DNA of 64,000 nucleotides from positions 124,001 through 188,000 of the forward strand of contig NZ_ARQJ01000033.1 in NCBI RefSeq assembly GCF_000385175.1, given 5' to 3'. Below, one piece after another: positions 35,370 to 44,627 of this stretch. The notes beneath the pieces are model-generated. The model was not told where the DNA came from and made no database searches. It saw only the letters and a list, made by a program, of their open reading frames with translations. Positions within the stretch are counted from its first letter, which is position 1. Each line of letters starts with the position of its first letter. The DNA is from Salinicoccus albus DSM 19776. Lineage in GTDB: Bacteria; Bacillota; Bacilli; Staphylococcales; Salinicoccaceae. The position numbers and the translations under genes are program-made.

Positions 35370-35966
35370 TTACAACCCCTCATCATGACCAGCCCTGCGG
35401 CTGCCAACCAGTTTCAGGACACCGGTTTCTTTCAAGGCACGATATAATACATGGGCCAGCCATCCGGCAATCAGTGCACCACTCAACACTCTGAAGCCGA
35501 TCATCAATACCAGGTTCCATGTTTCAAGCTGCCCCAGATACCCGTAAAACCAATCCAGCGGCAGCGTGGACAAAGCGGCGGCAACACCTGCTGACACAGC
35601 AGCCATCAATGACACGCTCTTATATCTGATTAGTGCGAAAACAATTTCACATGCCAGTCCCTGGATAACACCGTATAGCATCAGCATGACATCAAACTGC
35701 AGCATGACAATAGTTTCCCCCGAAGCAGCTGCGAATTCAGCGATAAGTGCGACACCGGGTTTCCTGATTATTAGATAGGCCACAACAGCCGCGATGAACC
35801 ATACGCCGTAGACCAGCTCGTTCAAATGCAGCCCGAGCGGCTGAAGTGCCGTATAAACACCGCCCCAAATCGAGTAGACCACTGCGAATACAAGTGCGAC
35901 GACCACAGTGATCAGTACATCAGCGAGCGTCAAACCTTTTCTGAGCGTCAAATCGATAACCTCCAT
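35370..35966 (-). CDS. ykoE: YkoE, S component for thiamine precursor uptake
   Basis: A 198-aa membrane protein with about five or six helices and a tail of basic residues. The YkoE family pattern LTLADVLITVVVALVFAVVYSIWGG and GLACEIVFALIRYK is visible; it is the substrate-binding subunit, probably for hydroxymethylpyrimidine or thiamine. First gene after the TPP riboswitch. Confidence 0.9.
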   Translation of the reverse strand: MEVIDLTLRKGLTLADVLITVVVALVFAVVYSIWGGVYTALQPLGLHLNELVYGVWFIAAVVAYLIIRKPGVALIAEFAAASGETIVMLQFDVMLMLYGVIQGLACEIVFALIRYKSVSLMAAVSAGVAAALSTLPLDWFYGYLGQLETWNLVLMIGFRVLSGALIAGWLAHVLYRALKETGVLKLVGSRRAGHDEGL

Positions 35967-35981
35967 TAAATATTTTCAAAT

Positions 35982-36010
35982 AAAAAACACACCACTAGCG
36001 GAGTGGTGTG
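35982..36010 (-). terminator. Riboswitch-controlled terminator of ykoEDC
   Basis: On the minus strand a 9-bp stem CACACCACT / AGTGGTGTG (35988-35996 with 36002-36010) is followed by TTTTTT. An alternative pairing uses the 5' arm with the 3' side of riboswitch P1 (AGTGGCATAT with ATATGCACACCACT), an antiterminator when TPP is absent. Confidence 0.9.
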
Positions 36011-36026
36011 CATATATGAAAATATG

Positions 36027-36100
36027 CCACTTCCCTACGCTAGTATCATCTAGATCAGGTGGTAAGGGTAATTCTCAGTCCATTCGGACACCCCTAGTGG
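36027..36100 (-). promoter_or_regulatory. TPP riboswitch (THI box)
   Basis: Read on the minus strand the aptamer shows AGGGGTGTCC, CTGAGA, ACCC, CCTGATCTAGAT and AGCGTAGGGA in order, closed by a P1 stem CCACT/AGTGG. This is the standard thiamine pyrophosphate riboswitch. With the downstream terminator it should switch off ykoEDC when TPP is plentiful. Confidence 0.95.
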
Positions 36101-36163
36101 TAATGAATTTTATTCGATTATTTACATCTTAATACATCTGAACCGGTTTGTGAAGTCTGCGGC

Positions 36164-37987
36164 CTATTCATTATCGGCAATCATCTGGTAATAATGGCCG
36201 CCATGGGCCATCAGTTCGCTGTCGGTCCCGCTTTCCGCCAGCTTCCCATGTGCCATCACGAATATCCTGTCCACCGCTTTAATTGTATTCAGACGGTGGG
36301 CAATAATGATGCTTGTCCTGTCTTTCATCAGACGTTCAAGCGCCTCCTGGATCTTCAACTCCGTCACTGTATCGATACTGCTTGTCGCTTCGTCAAGCAG
36401 CAGAATTGCCGGATCGGTAATCAGTGCCCGGGCAATTGAGATCAATTGCTTCTGACCCTGGGAGACAAAACCATCATTTGCTTCAAGCACCGTGTCATAG
36501 CCCGCTTCCAGCTGAATGATGAAATCGTGGGCATTCGCCAATTCTGCCGCTTCAATCACTTCTTCATCGGTTGCATCGAGCCTGCCGTAACGGATATTTT
36601 CTCTGATTGTCGCTTCGAACAGATACGGTTCCTGAAGCACGAATGCTGTCTGGGAACGCACGACACTGCGCTGATAATCGAGGATATCGTCACCATCAAT
36701 TTTCACTGCTCCACCGTCCGTCTCATAAAACCTCGCCAGCAGCTGCATGACGGTGGTCTTACCGGCACCGGTCGCACCGATTAGGGCGATGGATTCCCCA
36801 GGGACAATCCTGAAGCTTAAATCATTGATCGTCGGTGCCAGCTGGTCAGAGTCGTAGGAAAAAGTCACATGATCGAACTCGATTTCACCTTTGATCTCCC
36901 GCTCTGTAATCGTGCCATTATCCGCTTCTGTTTCTGTGTTCATGATGCCGAAAACACGCTCTGCGCCCGCAATGGCTGAAAGGACCTGGTTAAACTGGTT
37001 CGACAAGTCAGCCAGCGGCCGGGTAAATTGCCTCGCATACTCGGCAAAGACGACAATAGTTCCAATCGTGACAATACCGTTGGTGAAGAATACAAACAAA
37101 CCGCCGACACCGGCAACAATCGTAAAGCTGATGTTGTTCAGCGTATTCATCACTTTGGGGATGAGGCCGGCGAAAAGAAATGCCCAGAACGTTATTTCCC
37201 TGAGGCTGCGGGCACGGGCATTAAAGTTATTGATCGCCGTTTCTTCCTGTGAAAAGACTTTTACAATTTCCTGTCCGGAGACCATCTCTTCAATATACGC
37301 ATTGAGTTCTCCAGTGGATTCCTGACGTTTTTTATATAGCGGTCCGGTGCGTGTTGTAATATATTTCACCGCCAGAACCAATACCGGGATAACGGTCATC
37401 GTCACCAATGTCAGGAGCGGACTCAGATAGATCATCACACTGACTGTGCCGATCAAAGTGACGATGCTTGTCGTCAATTGGATGAAAGACGAATTCAGCG
37501 TCTGTGATATGGTCTCAATATCATTGGTCATCCGGCTCATCAGTTCGCCATGCTGCCGTTGATCAAAGAAGCTTATGGGCAGCTTCTGCATATGTGAGAA
37601 CAGCCGGCGGCGCATCTTGTAAACGGTCCGCTGTGACAGTCCCACCATCAGGAACGCTGCAATGTACTGAGTTGTTGACAGAAGGATGTAGGTGATCAGT
37701 AAGATCAGCAGGATTCGGAAAAGTCCGTCAAACGCACGCGGCACAAAATAATTATCCACGATATAACCGACCAGAAACGGTCCGGTAATGCTGAGCAGAC
37801 TGGTCAGTGTCACAAGCAGAATAATGCCGTATAGCAGAATTTTCTCCTCGGAGATGAATTTCCACAGCCGTTTCAGAGTGCCCGGTATGTCATTCGCCCG
37901 GGCTGCCTCCTTCCGCCTTCGCTTCGTAAGATCCTCTTTTGACAGTATCGGTTCATGACCAAAAGGCCGCCTGAGAAAATCAATCAT
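36164..37987 (-). CDS. Heterodimeric ABC exporter half with catalytic Glu (YfiC-like)
   Basis: A 607-aa exporter half from ATG 37987 (MIDFLRRPFGH), behind GGGGGAC, overlapping the end of the partner gene by 8 nt. Six-helix membrane domain (about residues 45-335) then ATPase domain: Walker A GATGAGKTT, Walker B ILLLDEATSS with catalytic Glu, H-loop IAHRLN. The signature is altered to VSQGQKQ, the usual sign of the non-canonical site. The long charged N-terminal stretch (KEDLTKRRRKEAARAND) is typical of YfiC-type subunits. Likely drug or lipid-like substrate; unproven. Confidence 0.85.
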   Translation of the reverse strand: MIDFLRRPFGHEPILSKEDLTKRRRKEAARANDIPGTLKRLWKFISEEKILLYGIILLVTLTSLLSITGPFLVGYIVDNYFVPRAFDGLFRILLILLITYILLSTTQYIAAFLMVGLSQRTVYKMRRRLFSHMQKLPISFFDQRQHGELMSRMTNDIETISQTLNSSFIQLTTSIVTLIGTVSVMIYLSPLLTLVTMTVIPVLVLAVKYITTRTGPLYKKRQESTGELNAYIEEMVSGQEIVKVFSQEETAINNFNARARSLREITFWAFLFAGLIPKVMNTLNNISFTIVAGVGGLFVFFTNGIVTIGTIVVFAEYARQFTRPLADLSNQFNQVLSAIAGAERVFGIMNTETEADNGTITEREIKGEIEFDHVTFSYDSDQLAPTINDLSFRIVPGESIALIGATGAGKTTVMQLLARFYETDGGAVKIDGDDILDYQRSVVRSQTAFVLQEPYLFEATIRENIRYGRLDATDEEVIEAAELANAHDFIIQLEAGYDTVLEANDGFVSQGQKQLISIARALITDPAILLLDEATSSIDTVTELKIQEALERLMKDRTSIIIAHRLNTIKAVDRIFVMAHGKLAESGTDSELMAHGGHYYQMIADNE

Positions 37988-39710
37988 CGAGATGTCCCCC
38001 TTTTGACTGGGACTCTGCAATCCTGCGGTAAAGGACGGATTGTTCCATCAGTTCTGCATGAGCCCCGATTGCACTGATTCTGCCATCATCCATCAACAGG
38101 ATCCGGTCAGCGGTTTTTGCTGTAATAATTTTTTGGGTGACGATGACTCTCGTGGCATTTTCATCTTTCAAAGCATCCCAGAGGGCTGATTCAGTTTTAA
38201 TGTCAAGCGCTGATGTGCTGTCGTCCAGAATCAGGATGGAAGGCTTTCTGACCAGCGCCCGGGCAATGGATAAGCGCTGCTTCTGTCCGCCGGACAAAGT
38301 GACACCCCGCTGGCCGACACGGGTGTCATATCTGTGATCAAATGATTCGATGGAATGATGGATCTGCGCTTTTTTCGCAGAAGTGTATATTTCCGACGCT
38401 TCCGCCGCCAAGTCGCCCCAGAGCAGGTTATCATAAATACTGCCTGAAAATAGCACAGCCGACTGGGGGACGTAGCCGATGGCCTCCCGCAGATCGTCTT
38501 CGTGCCATTCACTGACATTTTTACCATTGACATATACATTCCCCTCTTCAACATCATACATCCTTGGGATCAGGCTGAGCAGTGTGCTCTTGCCTGATCC
38601 TGTGCCGCCCATGATGACAAACTTCTCATTTTCTGAGACATCAAAAGAGATATCCTCAAGAACATACTTGGAAGACCCAGGATATTTGAATGATACATTT
38701 TCAAATTTTAAAGAGCCAGCTTTATCTTCTTTGGCCGCCTTGGCTTTTTTGTTGACGCTGATCGGGGATTTTAGCACTTCTTCCATACGTTCACTCGATG
38801 CCTTGGAACGGCTGAATATCATGATGATGAATGCGAACATTGAGAAACCGCCCTGCATTCTGAGGCCGTAGTTGATGACTGCTACCACTTCCCCGACCTG
38901 CACATTGCCCGCCTGCAACAGGCTGGATGACATCCAGATGACAATCAGCAGACTGCCGTTGATGATGAGGAGCAATACCGGCATGATGGATTCCATCAAT
39001 CGCAAAGCATATACCGTGTCCGTCTTCAATCGGTCGGCAACTCTGCTGAATTTATCTGTTTCGAATGCACCCCGGTCGTTCGCTTTGATCAGTCTGACAG
39101 CTTCGAGATTCTGCTGGATGAACCGGTTGATTTTATCCAATCTTTTTTGAACGCTCAAAAACACTTTGCCGCCTTTTCTCGCCACAACAAATAAAAATAT
39201 CAGCAGCACCGGCGTTAAAATTGACAGGTAGAAGCCAAGCACCGGATTGACGACAAACGACATCACCAGCGAACCGATGACCATTAGAGGAGCTCTCAGC
39301 ATAATACGGAGGGACATGTACAAAAGGCTCTCCGTCTGCAGGATATCCTGTGTCAACCGGGTAATCAGACTGGACGTCGGAAACCTGGACAGCGTGGCCA
39401 GTGTAAAGTACTGTATTCTTTTGAAGATCGCGGTCCTGAGATCATAGCTGAAACCGGTGGCGATATGGGCGGAAAAATATGTATTTCCCACCCCGCTCAA
39501 AAATGCGGCAGCGCTGATCAGTATCATGACCAGCAGGTAAAACCAAACCACATCAATATCCTGTGCAACGATCCCGTCATCGATGACCTTTGAAATCAGA
39601 TATGGCTGAGTGAGTTCAGCGGCCAATTCCACCAGCATGAACAACAGGGCGATGACAATGAACCATTTATAGGTCAGGGCATACTTATAAACTGTAACCA
39701 ATCGTTCCAC
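37980..39710 (-). CDS. Heterodimeric ABC exporter half with degenerate site (YfiB-like)
   Basis: The 576-aa partner. Walker A GGTGSGKST and signature LSGGQKQR are canonical, but Walker B reads LILDDST (Asp for Glu) and the H-loop is VTQKI (Gln for His), so its own ATP site should be non-hydrolytic. Membrane domain at about residues 15-305. The frame starts GTG 39710; a TTG at 39701 has a better-placed GGTGG site. An odd palindrome lies just upstream. No adjacent regulator. Confidence 0.85.
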   Translation of the reverse strand: MERLVTVYKYALTYKWFIVIALLFMLVELAAELTQPYLISKVIDDGIVAQDIDVVWFYLLVMILISAAAFLSGVGNTYFSAHIATGFSYDLRTAIFKRIQYFTLATLSRFPTSSLITRLTQDILQTESLLYMSLRIMLRAPLMVIGSLVMSFVVNPVLGFYLSILTPVLLIFLFVVARKGGKVFLSVQKRLDKINRFIQQNLEAVRLIKANDRGAFETDKFSRVADRLKTDTVYALRLMESIMPVLLLIINGSLLIVIWMSSSLLQAGNVQVGEVVAVINYGLRMQGGFSMFAFIIMIFSRSKASSERMEEVLKSPISVNKKAKAAKEDKAGSLKFENVSFKYPGSSKYVLEDISFDVSENEKFVIMGGTGSGKSTLLSLIPRMYDVEEGNVYVNGKNVSEWHEDDLREAIGYVPQSAVLFSGSIYDNLLWGDLAAEASEIYTSAKKAQIHHSIESFDHRYDTRVGQRGVTLSGGQKQRLSIARALVRKPSILILDDSTSALDIKTESALWDALKDENATRVIVTQKIITAKTADRILLMDDGRISAIGAHAELMEQSVLYRRIAESQSKGGHLDD

Positions 39711-39750
39711 CCATTTCTTTCGATAACCGAACTATTTTTTTAATTATGAC

Positions 39751-39761
39751 ACAACTGTTGT
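39751..39761. promoter_or_regulatory. Candidate operator: palindrome upstream of the YfiB/YfiC exporter
   Basis: ACAACTGTTGT, an 11-bp palindrome, lies 41 bp upstream of the exporter start and next to a CATAAT -10-like element on the minus strand. Such a site could bind a MarR- or TetR-type repressor, but no regulator gene is adjacent. The remaining 39762-39974 stretch holds only a weak hydrophobic frame. Confidence 0.3.
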
Positions 39762-39974
39762 ATATTTAACAGAATAAAAGTAAAAAATACACGAAAAGCT
39801 GCATCACGCCTTTGGTGTATGCATCCATCCATTCGAATTCAGCCTTATACATCAGATAGATCGCTTTACATGATACTTTTGAAGCGGTCGTTATAATTTA
39901 TCGCCCGCTTATTGTAAATTAATATATCAGAATTGAGGGGGACTTTTCGATATCATGGGGGAGTTTCTCAAAAA

Positions 39975-40754
39975 TCAGTCCTGCGGCTGCGCTCTCTTTT
40001 CCTCGATCCTTATCTTATCGATTTTATTGGTTTTTGTATCGATGATGACACCGGATAAGATCCCTTCACCTTCTTCCGGCACTTCGTGACGTACCGGCAT
40101 CTGTGTAAGAAACCGTTCGATCACTTCTTCTTTTCTGATTCCCAGCACGCCATCTTTAAATCCGGTCATGCCCGCATCTGTAATGTATTTTGTGCCTTCA
40201 GGCAGCACCTGTTCATCATTTGTCTGTACGTGTGTGTGTGTGCCGACAACAGCATCCGCCCTGCCGTCAAGATAGCGGCCCATTGCAATGCTTTCACTTG
40301 TTGTTTCACTGTGAAAATCTACGAATACGGCTGTCGCTTCATTATTCGCCAATATTTCATCCGCCTTTTTGAACGGACAGTCAATCGCCGGCATGAAACT
40401 TCTTCCCTGCAGGTTCATGATCAGAAGTTTCTCTCCATTGACATTGATAAAATCATATCCTCTCCCTGGATTCTCTTCAGGGTAATTCGCCGGACGGACC
40501 ATGCGCACGTCTGAATCCAGAAGTTCATAGACCTCACTTTTGGCGTAGGTATGGTTTCCAAGTGTGATGAAATCCGCACCATACATTAAAATTTCCTTGT
40601 ATAATTTTTTTGTAATGCCTTTGCCGTGGGCAGCATTTTCCCCGTTCACAACAGTCACCTGGGCACCGTATTCCTTTTTCAGTTTCATCAGATGTTCACT
40701 CAGCATTCTTCTGCCGATTTTTCCGACTATGTCCCCTATAAATAAAATGCGCAT
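39975..40754 (-). CDS. ymdB: YmdB, calcineurin-like phosphodiesterase
   Basis: A 259-aa metallophosphoesterase (2',3'-cyclic nucleotide phosphodiesterase family). Metal motifs: GDIVGKIGRR, NGENAAHGKGIT, LGNHTYAK, DFHSE and GTHTHVQT. In Bacilli ymdB follows rny and affects biofilm and motility decisions. Here a 70-aa plus-strand gene separates it from rny. Confidence 0.93.
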   Translation of the reverse strand: MRILFIGDIVGKIGRRMLSEHLMKLKKEYGAQVTVVNGENAAHGKGITKKLYKEILMYGADFITLGNHTYAKSEVYELLDSDVRMVRPANYPEENPGRGYDFINVNGEKLLIMNLQGRSFMPAIDCPFKKADEILANNEATAVFVDFHSETTSESIAMGRYLDGRADAVVGTHTHVQTNDEQVLPEGTKYITDAGMTGFKDGVLGIRKEEVIERFLTQMPVRHEVPEEGEGILSGVIIDTKTNKIDKIRIEEKRAQPQD

Positions 40755-40844
40755 TATATTCCATCCTTTAATTGTAAATTACATGTTTTATTATACATGT
40801 TTCAGGGTATTTTTAATCAATAAAATATTTAGGAGTGAATCAAT

Positions 40845-41057
40845 TTGACATTATCCATCGACCCGAAGGAATTTGCAAAACTTACACTCATGGCAAACCC
40901 ATCAAAAAGTGAGTCCGTTGAAGATAAAGCCAAAGATAGCCTGGAACTCTATCTCAGCGCCTACAAACTTGCAGAGAAATATGAACGTTATTCAAACAGA
41001 ACCCATGAAACAAGCGAAGCGTTTAAAAATATCCGCAATATAGAGATTAACTTATAA
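40845..41057 (+). CDS. Hypothetical 70-aa protein, opposite strand between ymdB and rny
   Basis: A plus-strand gene in the normally short rny-ymdB gap. It begins TTG behind TTTAGGAGTG (good SD, about 9-nt spacing) and ends 9 nt before a bidirectional terminator. The product (MTLSIDPKEFAKLTLMANPS...) is helical, charged and soluble, with a Ser/Lys-rich middle. I do not recognise the family. Divergent from ymdB and convergent with rny. Confidence 0.72.
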   Translation: MTLSIDPKEFAKLTLMANPSKSESVEDKAKDSLELYLSAYKLAEKYERYSNRTHETSEAFKNIRNIEINL

Positions 41058-41066
41058 ATCGTATAA

Positions 41067-41094
41067 AAAACCAGCAGGAAACCCTGCTGGTTTT
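41067..41094. terminator. Bidirectional terminator between the 70-aa gene and rny
   Basis: A 12-bp stem AAAACCAGCAGG / CCTGCTGGTTTT with a 4-nt loop; both sides provide A/T tracts. It touches the rny stop codon. Confidence 0.9.
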
Positions 41095-42654
41095 CTATTT
41101 GGCATATTCTACTGCCCTCATCTCTCGGACCACTGTCACTTTGATGTGCCCAGGATATTGCAGTTCATCTTCGACTTGTTTCTTAATGTCCCTTGCCAGC
41201 CTGTGCGCGCTGAGGTCATCCACCTCATCGGGCTTGATCATCACGCGGATTTCACGCCCGGCCTGGATCGCAAAGGTTTTTTCAACACCTTCATAGTTCT
41301 CCGCAATGGATTCAAGTTTTTCGAGCCGTTTGACGTAATTTTCAAGTGTTTCTCTTCTCGCCCCCGGTCTCGCTGCACTGAGTGCATCCGCCGCAGCTGC
41401 AATAATGGCGATAATACTTGTCGGTTCCACATCACCATGGTGGGAATGAATCGTATTGACGACCGTCTCGTGTTCCTTATACCGTTTAGCAAGTTCAACA
41501 CCGATCTCAACATGGCTTCCTTCCATTTCATGATCAATGGCTTTACCAATATCATGCAGCAGTCCTGCGCGTTTTGCCAATTGGACATCTTCTCCCAGTT
41601 CGCTTGCAAGCATCCCGGCCAGATGACCGACTTCCACTGAATGTTTCAATACATTCTGGCCATAGCTCAGGCGGAATTTCATCTTACCCAGATGTTTCAC
41701 AAGTTCCGGATGAAGATTGTGGATATCCAGTTCAAATGCTGCTGCCTCCCCGGCATCTCTGATGTTTGTTTCCATACTGCGTTTCGCTTTATCCACCATT
41801 TCTTCAATTCGCCCCGGATGAATTCTTCCATCTTCGACCAATGCTTCTAATGCATTTTTAGCAATAGAGCGGCGTATCGGATCAAATCCTGAAAGAATGA
41901 CAGCTTCCGGCGTATCATCGATAATTAAATCGATGCCGGTTAACGTTTCAAGCGTACGTATGTTTCTGCCTTCTCTGCCAATGATGCGTCCTTTCATTTC
42001 ATCGTTGGGCAGGTTGACTACAGATACTGTGGATTCACTTGTATACTCAGCTGCATAGCGCTGTGCTGTTACAGCGAGCAGCTCTTTCGCTTTCTTATCC
42101 ACTTCCTGTTTCATTTGATCTTCTTTCTCTTTAACCATTACGGCCATATCGTGTGACAGTTCTTTTTCCACTTCTGTGAAGATTTCATTACGTGCTTCAT
42201 CACGTGTAAGTCCGGAGATGCGGGATAACTCTTCTTCTTGCCGACTGATGATTTCTTTAATCTTCTGATCCTCGGCATCAACCATTTGCTGTTTTTCTTC
42301 AATTTTGGCTTCTTTGTTATCCAGTGCCCCGTCCTTGTTATCCAGAACTTCACTCTTACGATCGAGCGTCTGTTCCCTTTGGAGAAGCCTGGATTCCTGC
42401 GCTTTAAACTCTTCCCTGGTTGCATTGGATTCACGTTCAAACGCATCTTTGAGATCCTGGTTCTCCTCTTTTGCCTCGAGCAGCTTTTCCTTTTTGAGAC
42501 TTTCAGCTTCTTTCTCTGCTTCACTGATAATGTTTTCTGCAGAGTTCCGAGCCTTCTGCTGCCGTTTAGTCAAAATATCTCTGACGATAAAATATCCGAT
42601 TACAACACCTAGAATAATGCCAAGCAAGATTAAGAAAATGTCTATCATGTCCAC
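41095..42654 (-). CDS. rny: Ribonuclease Y
   Basis: A 519-aa membrane-anchored endoribonuclease that starts the decay of many mRNAs. N-terminal helix (residues 5-25), long coiled coil (about 30-200, rich in Lys/Glu), KH domain ([17 protein letters not shown]) and HD domain with [11 protein letters not shown] start at GTG 42654, 8 nt behind GGGAGG, giving the same length as staphylococcal RNase Y. Neighbouring ymdB and nearby ricA belong to its functional network. Confidence 0.96.
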   Translation of the reverse strand: MDMIDIFLILLGIILGVVIGYFIVRDILTKRQQKARNSAENIISEAEKEAESLKKEKLLEAKEENQDLKDAFERESNATREEFKAQESRLLQREQTLDRKSEVLDNKDGALDNKEAKIEEKQQMVDAEDQKIKEIISRQEEELSRISGLTRDEARNEIFTEVEKELSHDMAVMVKEKEDQMKQEVDKKAKELLAVTAQRYAAEYTSESTVSVVNLPNDEMKGRIIGREGRNIRTLETLTGIDLIIDDTPEAVILSGFDPIRRSIAKNALEALVEDGRIHPGRIEEMVDKAKRSMETNIRDAGEAAAFELDIHNLHPELVKHLGKMKFRLSYGQNVLKHSVEVGHLAGMLASELGEDVQLAKRAGLLHDIGKAIDHEMEGSHVEIGVELAKRYKEHETVVNTIHSHHGDVEPTSIIAIIAAAADALSAARPGARRETLENYVKRLEKLESIAENYEGVEKTFAIQAGREIRVMIKPDEVDDLSAHRLARDIKKQVEDELQYPGHIKVTVVREMRAVEYAK

Positions 42655-42750
42655 AATAAACACCTCCCTAACAGGCTCTAGCTATTGTTGTATATAATAT
42701 AATCCAAACCTAATATTATATATAATCAATTCTAAAGATATTTGTACATA

Positions 42751-42790
42751 AAATCAAGCACCATAAAAGCGCACTCCGCTTTCAGGTGCC
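42751..42790 (-). terminator. Terminator after recA
   Basis: An imperfect hairpin (GCACC/GGTGC outer stem, AAAGCG/CGCTTT inner stem, loop CACTC) is followed on the minus strand by TTGATTTTAT. Confidence 0.75.
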
Positions 42791-42803
42791 TGACTGTTCA
42801 TTA

Positions 42804-43865
42804 TTAATTTTCATCGTCTTCAAACAATGACTCTGACGGTGTTTCTGAAGACTCCTCCGATTCGCTTTCTTCTGCATTTTCTCCGAAACCGAGCGCCTTC
42901 CTCAGTTTTTCTTCAATTTCTGCCAGAAGTTCAGGATTATTCTTAAGATGAGCTTTCACATTCTCTTTACCCTGGCCGAGCCGTTCACCTTCATAGGAAT
43001 ACCATGCGCCGCTTTTCTGTATGATTTCATGTTCGGCGCCAAGATCTACAAGTTCTCCGGTCTTGGATATCCCTTCGCCGTACATCATATCCACTTCAGC
43101 AACACGAAAAGGCGGTGCAACCTTGTTTTTAACCACTTTAAGCTTCGTACGGTTGCCTACAATTTGCTGACCGAGCTTAAGCTGTTCCGCACGCCTGACC
43201 TCCAGCCGCACCGAACTGTAGAATTTAAGCGCACGTCCGCCGGGGGTAGTTTCCGGATTGCCGAACATCACACCCACTTTTTCACGTATCTGGTTAATAA
43301 AAACAGCTGTCGTATTACTTTTCGAAATTGCACCGGACAATTTCCTGAGCGCCTGGGACATCAGGCGGGCCTGAAGACCGACGTGCGCGTCACCCATTTC
43401 ACCTTCGATTTCCGCCTTCGGTGTGAGTGCTGCCACAGAGTCTACAACCACAATGTCCACCGCTCCGCTTCTTACAAACGCTTCAGCTATTTCAAGCCCC
43501 TGTTCTCCTGTGTCCGGCTGTGACAGGTACAAGTTTTCAATATCTACGCCAAGCGTTTTGGCATACTCGGGATCAAGGGCATGCTCTGCATCGATGAAGG
43601 CCGCAATACCGCCATCTTTTTGTGCTGCAGCAATAGCGTGAAGTGCCACGGTTGTTTTACCGGAGGATTCCGGACCATAGACTTCGACGATCCTGCCGTT
43701 TGGATAGCCGCCGACACCAAGGGCACTGTCCAGGGTGATCGACCCGCTTGAAGTTGCGGATACTTTACGTACCGATTCATCCCCGAGTTTCATGACCGCA
43801 CCTTTGCCAAATGACTTTTCCATATTCTTTATCACTGTATCAATCGCTTTTTGTCTTTCGTCCAT
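42804..43865 (-). CDS. recA: Recombinase RecA
   Basis: A 353-aa recombinase that forms filaments on ssDNA, drives strand exchange and triggers LexA cleavage. Walker [10 protein letters not shown] at residues 66-74, MAW-less acidic C-terminal tail ([20 protein letters not shown]). Complete. Upstream LexA box and a TATAAT promoter. In relatives cinA precedes it; here pgsA does, 170 bp away. Confidence 0.98.
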   Translation of the reverse strand: MDERQKAIDTVIKNMEKSFGKGAVMKLGDESVRKVSATSSGSITLDSALGVGGYPNGRIVEVYGPESSGKTTVALHAIAAAQKDGGIAAFIDAEHALDPEYAKTLGVDIENLYLSQPDTGEQGLEIAEAFVRSGAVDIVVVDSVAALTPKAEIEGEMGDAHVGLQARLMSQALRKLSGAISKSNTTAVFINQIREKVGVMFGNPETTPGGRALKFYSSVRLEVRRAEQLKLGQQIVGNRTKLKVVKNKVAPPFRVAEVDMMYGEGISKTGELVDLGAEHEIIQKSGAWYSYEGERLGQGKENVKAHLKNNPELLAEIEEKLRKALGFGENAEESESEESSETPSESLFEDDEN

Positions 43866-43895
43866 AATAACCCTCCAATATTTCTCTTGATTATT

Positions 43896-43901
43896 ATTAT
43901 A
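43896..43901 (-). promoter_or_regulatory. recA -10 element
   Basis: A perfect TATAAT on the minus strand about 30 nt upstream of the recA start; the -35 region near 43919-43924 is poor (TCGCTT) and is overlapped by the LexA box. Confidence 0.65.
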
Positions 43902-43921
43902 TCACGAGAAAATATAAAAAG

Positions 43922-43935
43922 CGAACGTATATTCG
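43922..43935. promoter_or_regulatory. LexA box upstream of recA
   Basis: CGAACGTATATTCG closely matches the staphylococcal SOS box CGAACAAATATTCG and overlaps the recA -35 region, consistent with SOS control of recA. Confidence 0.85.
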
Positions 43936-44035
43936 CTGTTTAAAATCATTTTTCATAATACCGGAACCAGTTTTCCCTTTTCAGCAATCTCCATACATCA
44001 ACAATAACATAGTCGTACTGTAAAACGTGCGTATT

Positions 44036-44623
44036 TTATTTTTCCTTATCAGCCATAAATACCGCCCGCCCTTTATAAAAGTATTCAATGCCTGATAAAG
44101 CTGTAAAGAATACAGCAATATACATCGTAATCATACCCAGGGAGAAAGGCAGATACTGAGTGAACAGATCACCGAACAGGAGCAGGCCAAGCGCGATCAT
44201 CTGAAAAATGGTTTTTATCTTGCCGAGCTGTCCGGCAGCCGAGACAAATCCCTGCTCGATCTGCAGAAGCCGGAGCCCGGTGACTGCAAATTCTCTTGCA
44301 ATGATCAATACTGCGATCCAGGATGAAATCATCTGCCATTCGACTAATACGATCAAACCTGCGGTTACCAGCACTTTATCTGCCAGCGGATCAAGGAACT
44401 TTCCCGTGTTGGTGATCAGGCTCCATCTTCTGGCCAGATAACCGTCAACAAAATCGGTCAGCGCCGCTATGATGAAAATGACGGCGGCAATAAACTGGCT
44501 GATCCTTATTTCCTCTCCGCCAAGGGCCGAAATTGTTCCAAAACCGAAATCAATGAGAGCAAAACACAGGAAAACAGGGATAAGCACTACCCTAAACACT
44601 GTCAGTTGATTAGGTATATTCAT
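44036..44623 (-). CDS. pgsA: Phosphatidylglycerophosphate synthase
   Basis: A 195-aa membrane enzyme that makes phosphatidylglycerol phosphate from CDP-diacylglycerol and glycerol-3-phosphate. The CDP-alcohol phosphotransferase motif D-G-x2-A-R-x8-G-x3-D-x3-D is visible as [19 protein letters not shown]. Five or six helices. Follows rodZ by 4 nt. Confidence 0.96.
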   Translation of the reverse strand: MNIPNQLTVFRVVLIPVFLCFALIDFGFGTISALGGEEIRISQFIAAVIFIIAALTDFVDGYLARRWSLITNTGKFLDPLADKVLVTAGLIVLVEWQMISSWIAVLIIAREFAVTGLRLLQIEQGFVSAAGQLGKIKTIFQMIALGLLLFGDLFTQYLPFSLGMITMYIAVFFTALSGIEYFYKGRAVFMADKEK

Positions 44624-44627
44624 AAGC

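Noticed and set aside
39766-39852. 28-aa hydrophobic minus-strand frame upstream of the YfiB-like gene (toxin-like peptide)
   Set aside because: It ends in a hydrophobic stretch like type I toxins, but lacks a ribosome site, and no antisense RNA or tandem repeat is apparent.
40225-40240. Short GT repeat inside ymdB as a phase-variable tract
   Set aside because: Only about four to five dinucleotide units in frame within a conserved enzyme; too short to be a convincing slippage site.
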